Positions 49,781-58,161 of a stretch of DNA of 64,000 nt are shown piece after piece. The position numbers and the translations under genes were made by a program. The stretch is taken from contig JALQCY010000005.1 in the NCBI GenBank assembly GCA_023241745.1, positions 247,612 to 311,611 of the forward strand, given 5' to 3'. The DNA is from Isoptericola peretonis. Lineage in GTDB: Bacteria; Actinomycetota; Actinomycetes; Actinomycetales; Cellulomonadaceae. How positions within the stretch are numbered: the first letter of the stretch is position 1; every line of letters begins with the position of its first letter. Under the pieces are notes generated by a model that worked only from the letters and a program-made list of their open reading frames with translations, did no database searches and was not told the DNA's origin.

Positions 49781-50980
49781 GTGCGAGCAGTGACATGGCA
49801 GGGGCGGGAGCGCGTCGAGGTCGAGGACGTCCCGGACCCCCGCGTCGAACAGCCGACCGACGCCGTCGTCCGCGTGACGTCCACGGCGATCTGCGGGTCC
49901 GACCTGCACCTGTACGGGGTGCTGGGGATGTTCCTCGACTCCGGGGACGTGCTGGGCCACGAGGCGATGGGGGTCGTGGAGGAGGTGGGCGGCGAGGCCG
50001 GCGACCTGGCGGTGGGCGACCGCGTCGTCGTGCCGTTCAACATCGCGTGCGGGCACTGCTGGATGTGCCGGCGCGGCCTGCAGACGCAGTGCGAGACGAC
50101 GCAGGTGCGCGCGCAGGACAAGGGCGCCGCCCTCTTCGGGTACACGCGGCTGTACGGGCAGGTGCCGGGCGGCCAGGCGCAGTACCTGCGGGTGCCGCAG
50201 GCACAGTACGGGCCCGTCGTGGTGCCCGACGACGGCTCCCCGGACGAGCAGTGGCTGTACCTGTCGGACGTGCTGCCCACCGCCTGGCAGGCCGTGGAGT
50301 ACGCCGACGTGCCCGACGGCGGCAGCGTCGTCGTGCTGGGGCTGGGGCCGATCGGCCAGATGGCCGCACGGGTGGCCCGTCACCGCGGCGCCGCCACCGT
50401 GATCGGCGTCGACCCGGTGCCGGAGCGTCGCCTCATGGCGCAGCGGCACGGGGTGATCGTCTTCGACCCCACCGGCCGTGACACCCGCGAGGCGGTGCTG
50501 GACCTCACCGAGGGGCGCGGCCCCGACTCCGTGATCGACGCGGTCGGCATGGAGGCGCACGGCTCGCCCCTGGCGGAGACCACCCAGAAGCTCGTCGGCA
50601 TGCTGCCCGACGCCGTCGCCGCACCGCTGACCGAGAAGGGCGGCGCGGACCGGCTCGCCGCGTTCCTCGCGGCCGTCGCCCTCGTGCGCCGCGGCGGCAC
50701 CGTCTCCCTGTCGGGCGTCTACGGCGGCGCGAAGGACCCGCTGCCGATGATGCAGATCTTCGACAAGCAGCTCACGCTCCGCATGGGCCAGGCGAACGTG
50801 CGGCGCTGGACGAACGACCTGCTGCCGCTGGTGCAGGACCCGGCCGACCCGCTCGGCGTGCTCGACCTGCGCACCCACCGCCTGCCGATCGAGGAGGCGC
50901 CGGACGCCTACCGCACCTTCCAGCACAAGGAGGACGGCTGCATCAAGGTGGTGCTGGACCCGTGGGCTCCGCGGCCGTGA
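49781..50980 (+). CDS. Zn-dependent alcohol/formaldehyde-type dehydrogenase
   Basis: A 399-residue medium-chain dehydrogenase with catalytic-zinc motifs ICGSDLHLY and GHEAMGVVEE and a complete structural-zinc loop, CGHCWMCRRGLQTQC. A nucleotide-binding motif VVLGLGPIGQMAARVA follows. Two inserts (for example VPQAQYGPVVVPDD and DAVAAPLTEKGGADRL) resemble the formaldehyde/glutathione-independent dehydrogenase group of about 400 residues. The likely reaction is NAD+-dependent oxidation of an alcohol or aldehyde adduct. The GTG at 49781 has AAGGGA about eight bases upstream. It converges with the epimerase-fusion gene, 10 bases apart. Confidence 0.83.
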   Translation: MRAVTWQGRERVEVEDVPDPRVEQPTDAVVRVTSTAICGSDLHLYGVLGMFLDSGDVLGHEAMGVVEEVGGEAGDLAVGDRVVVPFNIACGHCWMCRRGLQTQCETTQVRAQDKGAALFGYTRLYGQVPGGQAQYLRVPQAQYGPVVVPDDGSPDEQWLYLSDVLPTAWQAVEYADVPDGGSVVVLGLGPIGQMAARVARHRGAATVIGVDPVPERRLMAQRHGVIVFDPTGRDTREAVLDLTEGRGPDSVIDAVGMEAHGSPLAETTQKLVGMLPDAVAAPLTEKGGADRLAAFLAAVALVRRGGTVSLSGVYGGAKDPLPMMQIFDKQLTLRMGQANVRRWTNDLLPLVQDPADPLGVLDLRTHRLPIEEAPDAYRTFQHKEDGCIKVVLDPWAPRP

Positions 50981-50990
50981 GACCGCGGGC

Positions 50991-52568
50991 TCACCCGTCG
51001 CCCGGCTCGCGGAAGGCGCGGCGGCGGGCGTACTCGTGCAGGCGGTCGAGGGTGGCGAGCTGGCGCTGCACCAGCTCGACGAGGTCGTGGAACTGCTGCG
51101 GGTCGAGCCCGAGCTCGGCGGCGTGCTCCTCGAGCGTCTGCCAGCCGCCCAGCTTGCCCACGACGGCGGAGCGCATGAGCTCCGTCTCCAGCACGACCGA
51201 CATCGGTGACCTGCTGACCACCCGCCCGTTGAGCTTGAGGCGCCCAAGCCGCTCGGTCACCCCGGCGAGGAGCTGGCGGTGGCGGCGCCGGGGCAGCCCC
51301 AGCTCGCCCAGCAGCCGCACGTACAGCTCCCGCTCGCGGCGGACCTGCGCCGACAGCTCTGCCAGCTCCGCGTGCTGGGGAAGGTCGCCGTAGTCGCGGA
51401 CCATGCGCTCGATCCGCCCCAGCCCCGCGGTCGCCCCGGTGAGGTGGTCGGACAGGTACAGGCCGAGCAGCTCCCGGTCGATGCCGGGCGGGACCGACGC
51501 GCCACCGGACGCGAGCGACAGGGGCACGCCGCCGGCCTGCGGCGCGGACGGCCGCAGCGGCGTCGAGGCGAGCCCGCGCCCCTCGGTCATCCCCGCCACG
51601 ACCTCCTGGAGCGCGTCGGCCGCCGTGTGCCGTGGCTGCCACCCGAGCTCCCCGACCGCGCGGGACGTGTCCATCACGGGGGCGCCCATCGCCATGTCCA
51701 CCCAGCCGGGGTCGGACGCCACGAGGTGCGCGGCGTACGCGAGCGACACCGCCGTTCGCACCACGGCGGGCGGCACCTCCACCAGACGGCCGTGGTCCAC
51801 CAGCCGGGCGAGGTCGCCGCCGCGCAGGACGTCGGGGGCCGCGACGTTGAACGCGCCGCCCGCCCGCCGCAGCAGCACCCGCCGGTACGCGTCGGCGACG
51901 TCGTCGGCGTGCACGGCCTGCAGGCGCAGGCCGGCGGGCAGGGGCAGGAAGGGCGGGCTGCCGAGCCGCAGCAGCCGCAGCGGGACGTACGGGCCCACGA
52001 ACAGCCGCGTCACCTCCGCGCCGGCATCGCCCTGGAACACGAGGGCCATGCGCATGCGCGCCACCACGACGTCCGGGTGCTCGCGCTCGAGCTCGTCCAG
52101 CACGTCCTCCTGCGCGGCCTTGTCGACGCTGTAGTGGGAGGTCGCGATGCCGTCGGCGGGCCAGTCCTCGGCGCGCGGCGCGTCGTCGTCGACGGGCGAG
52201 TAGGCGCCCACGGACGATGCGACGACGAGGTGCGGCACGCCCGCGCGGGCCACGGCCGCGCCCACCCGCCGCGTGCCCTCGACGTTGGTGGCGCGCAGCA
52301 GGTCGCGCTCCCGGTTCGGCTGGATCAGCCAGGCGAGGTGGACGACGGCGTCGGCGCCCCGGAACAGGTCGGTGAGACGCGCGACGACGACGTCCTCGTC
52401 GCCCGTGAGGTCCACCGCGGCCCAGTCCGCGTGCCGGTACGGCTCCGCGGTGCGGTCCGGCAGCCGGCGGGCGACCCCCAGGACCGAGTCCACGTCCGGC
52501 TCGTCCGCGAGCGCCCGGAGGATCGCGGTCCCGACGTTCCCGGTCTGTCCGACGACGACGATGCGCAT
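50991..52568 (-). CDS. NAD-dependent epimerase fused to a C-terminal helical-bundle domain
   Basis: A 525-residue protein. Residues 1 to about 330 form an extended SDR/epimerase: GQTGNVGTAI cofactor motif, ASSVGAYSP and catalytic-type HYSVDKAAQED. Residues about 345-525 are a separate helical region, with ELLGLYLSDHLTGATAGLGRI, RRERELYVRLLGELGLPRRR and ELGLDPQQFHDLVELVQRQL. It looks like a four-helix bundle with no recognised metal motif. A Pro/Ala/Gly linker joins the halves. Function is unknown; the helical part may bind a partner. CAGCGT six bases before ATG 52568 fits a leaderless start. It is divergent from the heptose operon. Confidence 0.75.
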   Translation of the reverse strand: MRIVVVGQTGNVGTAILRALADEPDVDSVLGVARRLPDRTAEPYRHADWAAVDLTGDEDVVVARLTDLFRGADAVVHLAWLIQPNRERDLLRATNVEGTRRVGAAVARAGVPHLVVASSVGAYSPVDDDAPRAEDWPADGIATSHYSVDKAAQEDVLDELEREHPDVVVARMRMALVFQGDAGAEVTRLFVGPYVPLRLLRLGSPPFLPLPAGLRLQAVHADDVADAYRRVLLRRAGGAFNVAAPDVLRGGDLARLVDHGRLVEVPPAVVRTAVSLAYAAHLVASDPGWVDMAMGAPVMDTSRAVGELGWQPRHTAADALQEVVAGMTEGRGLASTPLRPSAPQAGGVPLSLASGGASVPPGIDRELLGLYLSDHLTGATAGLGRIERMVRDYGDLPQHAELAELSAQVRRERELYVRLLGELGLPRRRHRQLLAGVTERLGRLKLNGRVVSRSPMSVVLETELMRSAVVGKLGGWQTLEEHAAELGLDPQQFHDLVELVQRQLATLDRLHEYARRRAFREPGDG

Positions 52569-52621
52569 GCCCCCACGCTGGCACCAGGGGCGGATGCACG
52601 CAGACCTCGCGCCCCGGAGCA

Positions 52622-52645
52622 GGTGAATGACCCATACGTCATCAC
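52622..52645. promoter_or_regulatory. Imperfect dyad upstream of the heptose operon
   Basis: GGTGAATGAC and GTCATCACC flank a six-base centre (CCATAC), an imperfect inverted repeat with perfect inner arms ATGAC/GTCAT. It lies between the divergent epimerase-fusion gene (start 52568) and the carbamoyltransferase gene (start 52783). It may be an operator for either side. No clear -10/-35 pair was found for the operon. Confidence 0.35.
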
Positions 52646-52782
52646 CTCTTGCGAGGAAGCGGTTCTCGGGGAGACGGTGAAGGTCGGGTTGCAGCAGCGA
52701 CGATCCTCCACGGCCGGCACCAGGGCGCGCAGCGCTCAGCGGGACCCAGCCGGCCTTCGCCAGGCCAGGAGGGACCGTCGCG

Positions 52783-54432
52783 ATGCGAGTCCTCGGCGTC
52801 AACGCCCTGTTCCACGACCCGTCCGCCGCGCTCGTCGTGGACGGCCGCGTCGTCGCCGCCGCGGAGGAGGAGCGGTTCTCCCGGCGCAAGCACGGCAAGC
52901 GCCCGGTGCCCTTCGCGGCCTGGGAGCTGCCCGAGCAGGCGATGGCCTGGTCCCTGGAGGCGGGCGGCCTCCGCCCGCAGGACCTCGACGCCGTCGGCTA
53001 CTCCTTCGACCCCGCGCTGGCGAAGCCGGCCGACGAGATGGGCCTGCCCGACCCGTGGGACTGGCTGCGGGTGCGCTACGCGGAGCGGGCCCCCGGGTTC
53101 CTCGCGACCGCGCTGCCGGGCCTGGACGCGTCGGCGGTGCGGTTCGTGCCGCACGAGATCGCGCACGCGGCGTCGGCCGCCCTGGCCTCCCCGTTCCCGA
53201 CCGCGAGCGTGCTGTCCCTGGACGGGCGTGGCGAACGGTCCTCGCACCTGGCCGGGCGGTACGACCACGGCCGGCTGGAGGTGCTGGCCAGCCAGGAGCT
53301 GCCGCACTCCCTGGGCCTGGTGTACGAGTCGCTGACCGAGCACCTGGGGTTCCTGCGCTCGAGCGACGAGTACAAGGTCATGGCCCTCGCCTCGTACGGC
53401 GAGCCGCGCTTCCTCGCCCCGATGCGCGACGTGATGGCGGCGACGGGCGACGGCGGGTTCGTCGCGGAGGCGCCGGACTGGTCGCGCTGGGCGCCGCCGC
53501 GGGTCGACGACGGCACGTGGGGCGGCGCGCACGCCGACCTCGCCGCGTCGGTGCAGGCACGGCTCGAGGAGGTGCTCGTCGACCTCGCCACCTGGCTGCA
53601 CGAGCGGACGGGCGACCGTGCCCTCGCGATGGCGGGCGGCACGGCGCTCAACTGCGTGGCGAACTCGCGCGTGTGGCGCGAGACGCCGTTCGACGACGTG
53701 TGGGTGCAGCCCGCCGCGGGCGACGCCGGGACGGCCCTCGGCGCGGCGCTGCAGCTCGCGGCGGAGGCGGGCGACGCCGTGGCGCCGATGGGGTCGGCCG
53801 CGCTGGGGCGGTCGTGGTCGGACGACGACCTCGCTGCCGCGCTCCGGGGAGCGCGTGTCCCCTTCGTCACGCCGGACGACCTGCCGGGGGCGGTCGGCGG
53901 GATCCTGGCGGACGACGGCATGGTCGCCTGGTTCGACGGTCGGTCGGAGTTCGGGCCGCGCGCGCTCGGGCACCGCTCGCTGCTGGCCCACCCCGGTCAC
54001 GCCGCCAACGTCGAGCGGCTCAACGACGTCAAGGGCCGTGAGCAGTTCCGGCCCGTCGCTCCGATGGTGCTGCTGGAGGACGCCCCGGAGATCTTCTCCG
54101 GCGGGCCCGTGCCCAGCCCGTACATGCTGTTCGTGCACGACGTCGCGCCGGCGTGGCGCGAGCGCATCCCGGCGGTCGTGCACGTCGACGGCACGGCCCG
54201 CATCCAGACGGTCGACGACGCCACCCCGCGCCTGCAGGCCGCGATCCGGGCGTTCAAGGCCCGGACCGGGCTCCCCGTCGTCGTGAACACCAGCCTCAAC
54301 ACCGCGGGGCGGCCCATGGTCGACGACCCCCGCGACGCGCTCGAGCTGTTCGGCTCGGCTCCCGTCGACGCGCTGGTTCTCGGCCCGCACCTGGTGCGCC
54401 GGGCCGACCTGTTCGCCGGGGAGGCCGCGTGA
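52783..54432 (+). CDS. NodU/CmcH-family carbamoyltransferase
   Basis: A 549-residue carbamoyltransferase. The N-terminal YgjD/Kae1-like domain begins RVLGVNALFHDPSAALVVDG and has metal-ligand histidines H124 and H128 in VPHEIAHAASA. SSDEYKVMALASYG and MAGGTALNCVANSRVW are family signatures. The C-terminal half contains GRSEFGPRALGHRSLL and the carbamoyl-phosphate region VVNTSLNTAGRPMVDDP. It transfers carbamoyl from carbamoyl phosphate, via carbamoyl-AMP, to a hydroxyl. Among heptose genes the acceptor is probably a heptose residue, as known for Pseudomonas LPS core. AGGAGG lies upstream of the ATG. First gene of the nine-gene operon. Confidence 0.88.
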   Translation: MRVLGVNALFHDPSAALVVDGRVVAAAEEERFSRRKHGKRPVPFAAWELPEQAMAWSLEAGGLRPQDLDAVGYSFDPALAKPADEMGLPDPWDWLRVRYAERAPGFLATALPGLDASAVRFVPHEIAHAASAALASPFPTASVLSLDGRGERSSHLAGRYDHGRLEVLASQELPHSLGLVYESLTEHLGFLRSSDEYKVMALASYGEPRFLAPMRDVMAATGDGGFVAEAPDWSRWAPPRVDDGTWGGAHADLAASVQARLEEVLVDLATWLHERTGDRALAMAGGTALNCVANSRVWRETPFDDVWVQPAAGDAGTALGAALQLAAEAGDAVAPMGSAALGRSWSDDDLAAALRGARVPFVTPDDLPGAVGGILADDGMVAWFDGRSEFGPRALGHRSLLAHPGHAANVERLNDVKGREQFRPVAPMVLLEDAPEIFSGGPVPSPYMLFVHDVAPAWRERIPAVVHVDGTARIQTVDDATPRLQAAIRAFKARTGLPVVVNTSLNTAGRPMVDDPRDALELFGSAPVDALVLGPHLVRRADLFAGEAA

Positions 54433-56057
54433 GCGACGCGCCCGCCACCCCGTACGCCGTCGTGGTCCCCACGGTGGGCCGGCCCTCCCTGCAGCGCCTG
54501 TTCGAGACGCTCGACGGGCAGGCCGGCGGCCCGTGGTCCGGCCACCGCCCGGCCGAGGTGGTGGTGGCCGACGACCGGCCGACGACGCACGGCCGCTGGG
54601 ACGTGGCCGACCGGCCGCTCGACCTGGGCGCCGCCGGCGACCGGCTGCACGCCCGGGTGGTGCGCACGGGCGGCCGCGGGCCGGCCGCCGCCCGCAACGC
54701 CGGCTGGCGCTCGACGTCGTCCCCCTGGGTGGTGTTCCTCGACGACGACGTGGAGCTGCCCTCCGGGTGGGCGGAGCTGCTGGCCGCCGACCTGGGCGAG
54801 GCGTGGCCCCGCACCGGCGGGATCCAGGGCCGGCTGCACGTGCCGCTGCCCGACGACCGGCGCCCCACGGACGCCGAGCGCGGCACGGCGGGCCTGCAGG
54901 ACGCCGCGTGGGCCACCGCGGACATGGCGTACCGGCGGAGCGCGCTCGAGGAGGTCTCCGGGTTCGACGAGCGCTTCCCCCGGGCCTACCGCGAGGACGC
55001 CGACCTGGCGCTGCGCGTGCGCGACGCCGGCTGGGACCTGGTGCGCGGCACCCGTACGACGGTGCACCCCGTGCGGCCGACCGCCGACGGCGCGAGCCTG
55101 CGGGCGCAGCGGGGCAACCGGGACGACGCCACCATGCGCGCGCTGCACGGGCCCGCGTGGCGGGAGCGGGCCGCCACCGGCCGCGGCCTGCTGCGCCGGC
55201 ACGCCGTCACGGTGGCCGCCGCGGGGGTCGCGGCCGCCGGCGCGCTCGCGCGACGGCCGGCGGTCGCCGCGGCCGGCGCGGCCGCCTGGGCGGGGCTGAC
55301 CCTCGACCTGCTGCGCCGGCGCGTCGTGCCGGGCCCGCGCCCCGGCGACGAGGGCTTCGGCGCCGAGCTGCGGCGGATGGCGTGGACCAGCGCCGCCATC
55401 CCGTTCGCCGCCGTCGGCCACCGAATCGCGGGCGAGGCGGCGGTGCGCGGGTGGCCGGGCGCGCGGGCGGGCTCCCGGGCCGGCAACGCGCCGTGGCCCC
55501 CACCGCTCGCGGCGGTGCTGCTGGACCGGGACGGCACGCTGGTGCACGACGTGCCGTACAACGGGGACCCGGACGCCGTGCGGCCGACGACCGGCGCCCG
55601 CGAGGCGCTCGACGCGCTCCGCACGCGGGGCGTGCTGCTCGGCGTGGTGACCAACCAGTCGGGCGTGGGCCGCGGCCTGCTCACGCGGGACCAGGTGGCG
55701 GCGGTCGACGCCCGCGTCGAGGAGCTGCTCGGGCCGTTCGGCACCTGGCAGGTCTGCCCGCACACGCCCGAGCACGGCTGCGCCTGCCGCAAGCCGGCGC
55801 CCGGCCTGGTGCTCGCCGCCGCCGCTGCCCTCGGCGTCCCGCCCTGGCGCTGCGCCGTCATCGGCGACGTCGGGGCCGACGTGCGCGCCGCCGTCGCGGC
55901 GGGAGCCACCCCCGTGCTGGTGCCGACCCCCGTCACCCGCCAGGCCGAGGTCGAAGCCGCGCCCCTGGTGGCGCCGGACCTGCCAGCCGCCGTCGGGGCG
56001 CTGAAGGACCGGCTCGTCGCGCCCGCCGGGCGGGCCAGGGGCGGGGGCGCCGCATGA
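54429..56057 (+). CDS. GT2 glycosyltransferase fused to GmhB-type heptose-bisphosphate phosphatase
   Basis: A 542-residue two-domain protein. Residues about 8-250 are a GT2 domain: VVVPTVGRPSLQRL, DDD at 105-107 in VVFLDDDVELP, and acceptor-site RED at 188-190. A helical linker with an Ala-rich hydrophobic stretch (257-298) follows. Residues about 360-530 are a HAD-IIIA phosphatase: LLDRDGTL (Asp366/Asp368), TNQSGVGRG at 408-416, a GmhB zinc loop with C443, H445, C451 and C453, Lys455, and GDVGAD at 479-484. GmhB removes the 7-phosphate of heptose 1,7-bisphosphate. The GTG at 54429 overlaps the previous stop (GTGA). Fusion to a GT2 is unusual. Confidence 0.88.
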   Translation: MSDAPATPYAVVVPTVGRPSLQRLFETLDGQAGGPWSGHRPAEVVVADDRPTTHGRWDVADRPLDLGAAGDRLHARVVRTGGRGPAAARNAGWRSTSSPWVVFLDDDVELPSGWAELLAADLGEAWPRTGGIQGRLHVPLPDDRRPTDAERGTAGLQDAAWATADMAYRRSALEEVSGFDERFPRAYREDADLALRVRDAGWDLVRGTRTTVHPVRPTADGASLRAQRGNRDDATMRALHGPAWRERAATGRGLLRRHAVTVAAAGVAAAGALARRPAVAAAGAAAWAGLTLDLLRRRVVPGPRPGDEGFGAELRRMAWTSAAIPFAAVGHRIAGEAAVRGWPGARAGSRAGNAPWPPPLAAVLLDRDGTLVHDVPYNGDPDAVRPTTGAREALDALRTRGVLLGVVTNQSGVGRGLLTRDQVAAVDARVEELLGPFGTWQVCPHTPEHGCACRKPAPGLVLAAAAALGVPPWRCAVIGDVGADVRAAVAAGATPVLVPTPVTRQAEVEAAPLVAPDLPAAVGALKDRLVAPAGRARGGGAA

Positions 56058-57142
56058 GCGCGGACGTGCTCGCCGTGCGCCTCGACAGCGACGGCGACGT
56101 GTTGCTCACCGGGCCGGCGCTGCGCGCCGTGGCGCACGGCGCCGCGGCCGGCGGCGGGCGGCTCGACCTGCTCGCCTCCCCCGCGGGCGCCGCCGCCGCG
56201 CGCCTGCTGCCGGGCGTGCGCGACGTGCTCACGCTCGACGCGCCGTGGTCCGGCTACCGGCCCCCGCTGGTCGACCCCGGCGCCCTGCTCGGGCTCGTCG
56301 ACGTCGTGTCCGCGCGGCGGTACGCGGCCGCGGTGGTCTTCACCTCGTTCCACCAGAGCCCGCTGCCGACCGCGCTGCTGCTGCGCCTGGCCGGCGTCGG
56401 GGAGGTGTCCGCGACGAGCGAGGACTACCCCGGCTCGCTGCTGGACGTGCGCCACCGTCGCCCGGACGGGCTGCACGAGGTGGCGGCCGCGCTCGACCTG
56501 GCCGCCGCTGCCGGCTTCCCCGCGCCGCCCGACGACGACGGACGGCTGCGGCTGCGCGACGACCTGCCCGGGGTCGGCTCGCCCGTGCGCGGCGGCGGCC
56601 TGCCGGGCGAGCCGTACGTCGTCGTGCACCCCGGCGCGTCCGTCCCCGCCCGCGCCCCCCGGCCCGAGCACGCGGCGGCGATCGTGGCCGCGCTGACCGC
56701 GCGGGGCCACCGGGTGGTCGTCACCGGCGGCGCGCGGGAGACGGCGCTCGCCGCCTTCGTGGCCGGCCACCGGGCCACCGACCTGTCCGGCCGCACCGAC
56801 CTGGCGGGGCTCGCGGCGGTGCTGGCGGGCGCCCGCTGCGTGGTGGTCGGCAACACCGGACCCGCACACCTGGCGGCCGCGGTCGGCACGCCGGTGGTCT
56901 CGCTCTTCTCCCCCGTGGTCCCGGCCGACCGGTGGGCGCCGTGGGGCGTGCCGAGCGTGGTGCTCGGCGACCAGGACACCCCGTGCCGGGGCACGCGCGC
57001 CCGGGAGTGCCCGCTGCCCGACCACCCCTGCCTGAGCTCCGTCGCGCCGGGGTCGGTCGCGGACGCGGTGGACCGCCTCACGACGGGCACGGCCGGCACC
57101 GCCGGCGCGCACGGCGGTCCGTCGCGGGCGGTGGTCGCATGA
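56054..57142 (+). CDS. GT9 (heptosyltransferase-like) glycosyltransferase 1
   Basis: A 362-residue GT9/GT-B protein with N-terminal VLAVRLDSDGDVLLTGPALRA, PYVVVHPGASVPARAPRPE at the start of the donor domain, then VVVTGGARETALAAF and the GT9 hallmark VVVGNTGPAHLAAAVGTPVV. Near the end CRGTRARECPLPDHPCLSS matches the Cys-containing region common in heptosyltransferases. The donor is probably nucleotide-heptose made by this operon. ATG 56054 overlaps the upstream stop (ATGA). Confidence 0.87.
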   Translation: MSADVLAVRLDSDGDVLLTGPALRAVAHGAAAGGGRLDLLASPAGAAAARLLPGVRDVLTLDAPWSGYRPPLVDPGALLGLVDVVSARRYAAAVVFTSFHQSPLPTALLLRLAGVGEVSATSEDYPGSLLDVRHRRPDGLHEVAAALDLAAAAGFPAPPDDDGRLRLRDDLPGVGSPVRGGGLPGEPYVVVHPGASVPARAPRPEHAAAIVAALTARGHRVVVTGGARETALAAFVAGHRATDLSGRTDLAGLAAVLAGARCVVVGNTGPAHLAAAVGTPVVSLFSPVVPADRWAPWGVPSVVLGDQDTPCRGTRARECPLPDHPCLSSVAPGSVADAVDRLTTGTAGTAGAHGGPSRAVVA

Positions 57143-58161
57143 GGGTGCTGGTGTGGCACGTGCACGGCTCGTGGGCGACGGCGTTCGTGGCCGGACGCCA
57201 CGAGTACCTGGTGCCGCTGGTGCCCGACCGGGGGCCCGCCGGGCGCGGCAGGGCGCGCACGTGGGACTGGCCGGCCTCGGCCGTCGAGGTGACGCCCCAG
57301 GAGCTGCGCGCCCTCGCCGACGCCGGCGCGATCGACGTCGCCGTGCTCCAGCGGCCGGAGGAGGGGGCGCTGCTGCAGCGCTGGACGGGGCTCGAGGCCG
57401 GGCGCGACGTCCCGGCGGTGTACGTGGAGCACAACGCGCCCACCGGTCACGCCGCGGCCACGCGGCACCCGCTGGCCGACGTCGACGCGGTCGCGACGGG
57501 TCGCGTGCCGATCGTGCACGTCACCGCGTTCAACGCCCTCATGTGGGACACCGGCGGCGCCCGCACGCTCGTGGTGGACCACGGGATCCCCGACCCGGGG
57601 CACCTGTGGACGGGCGAGCGCGAGAGCGTCGGCGTCGTCGTCAACGAACCGGTGCGCCGCTGGCGGGTGGCGGGCACGGACGTGCTGGCCCGCGTGGGTC
57701 ATCACGTGCCGCTCGACGTCTACGGCATCGGCGTGGGCGCGCTCGCGGAGCACCTGACCGGCCCGGTGACCGGCGACCCCGAGACCCCCTCCGACGGGCT
57801 CGGCCACCGGCTGCACGAGGACGTCCCGCAGGCCGCCATGCACCGCGCGCTCGCCGCCTCGCGCGCCTACCTGCACCCCTACCGCTGGACCAGCCTGGGC
57901 CTGTCGCTGCTCGAGGCGATGGCCCTGGGCATGCCGGTGCTCGCGCTGCCGACCACCGAGGCGCCCGCCGCGGTGCCGCCCGCCGCCGGCGTGCTCAGCG
58001 CCCGGCCCGACGACCTCGTCATGGCGGCGCGGCGGTGGCTCGCCGACCCGGACGAGGCCCGCGAGCGCGGTGACGCCGCCCGCGCCCACGTCCTGGAGCA
58101 CTACTCGCACGCCGCGTTCCTGCACCGGTGGGACGCGATCCTGACGGAGGTGACCTCATGA
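57139..58161 (+). CDS. GT-B glycosyltransferase (GT4-like)
   Basis: A 340-residue protein with the N-terminus MRVLVWHVHGSWATAFVAG, central VPAVYVEHNAPTGHAAA and C-terminal HPYRWTSLGLSLLEAMALGM, which holds the SLLEAMA..G motif where GT4 enzymes bind the donor nucleotide sugar. Family text resembles uncharacterised transferases found in actinobacterial heptose clusters. Donor and acceptor are unknown. The ATG overlaps the previous stop (ATGA), and its stop overlaps the next start. Confidence 0.8.
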   Translation: MRVLVWHVHGSWATAFVAGRHEYLVPLVPDRGPAGRGRARTWDWPASAVEVTPQELRALADAGAIDVAVLQRPEEGALLQRWTGLEAGRDVPAVYVEHNAPTGHAAATRHPLADVDAVATGRVPIVHVTAFNALMWDTGGARTLVVDHGIPDPGHLWTGERESVGVVVNEPVRRWRVAGTDVLARVGHHVPLDVYGIGVGALAEHLTGPVTGDPETPSDGLGHRLHEDVPQAAMHRALAASRAYLHPYRWTSLGLSLLEAMALGMPVLALPTTEAPAAVPPAAGVLSARPDDLVMAARRWLADPDEARERGDAARAHVLEHYSHAAFLHRWDAILTEVTS

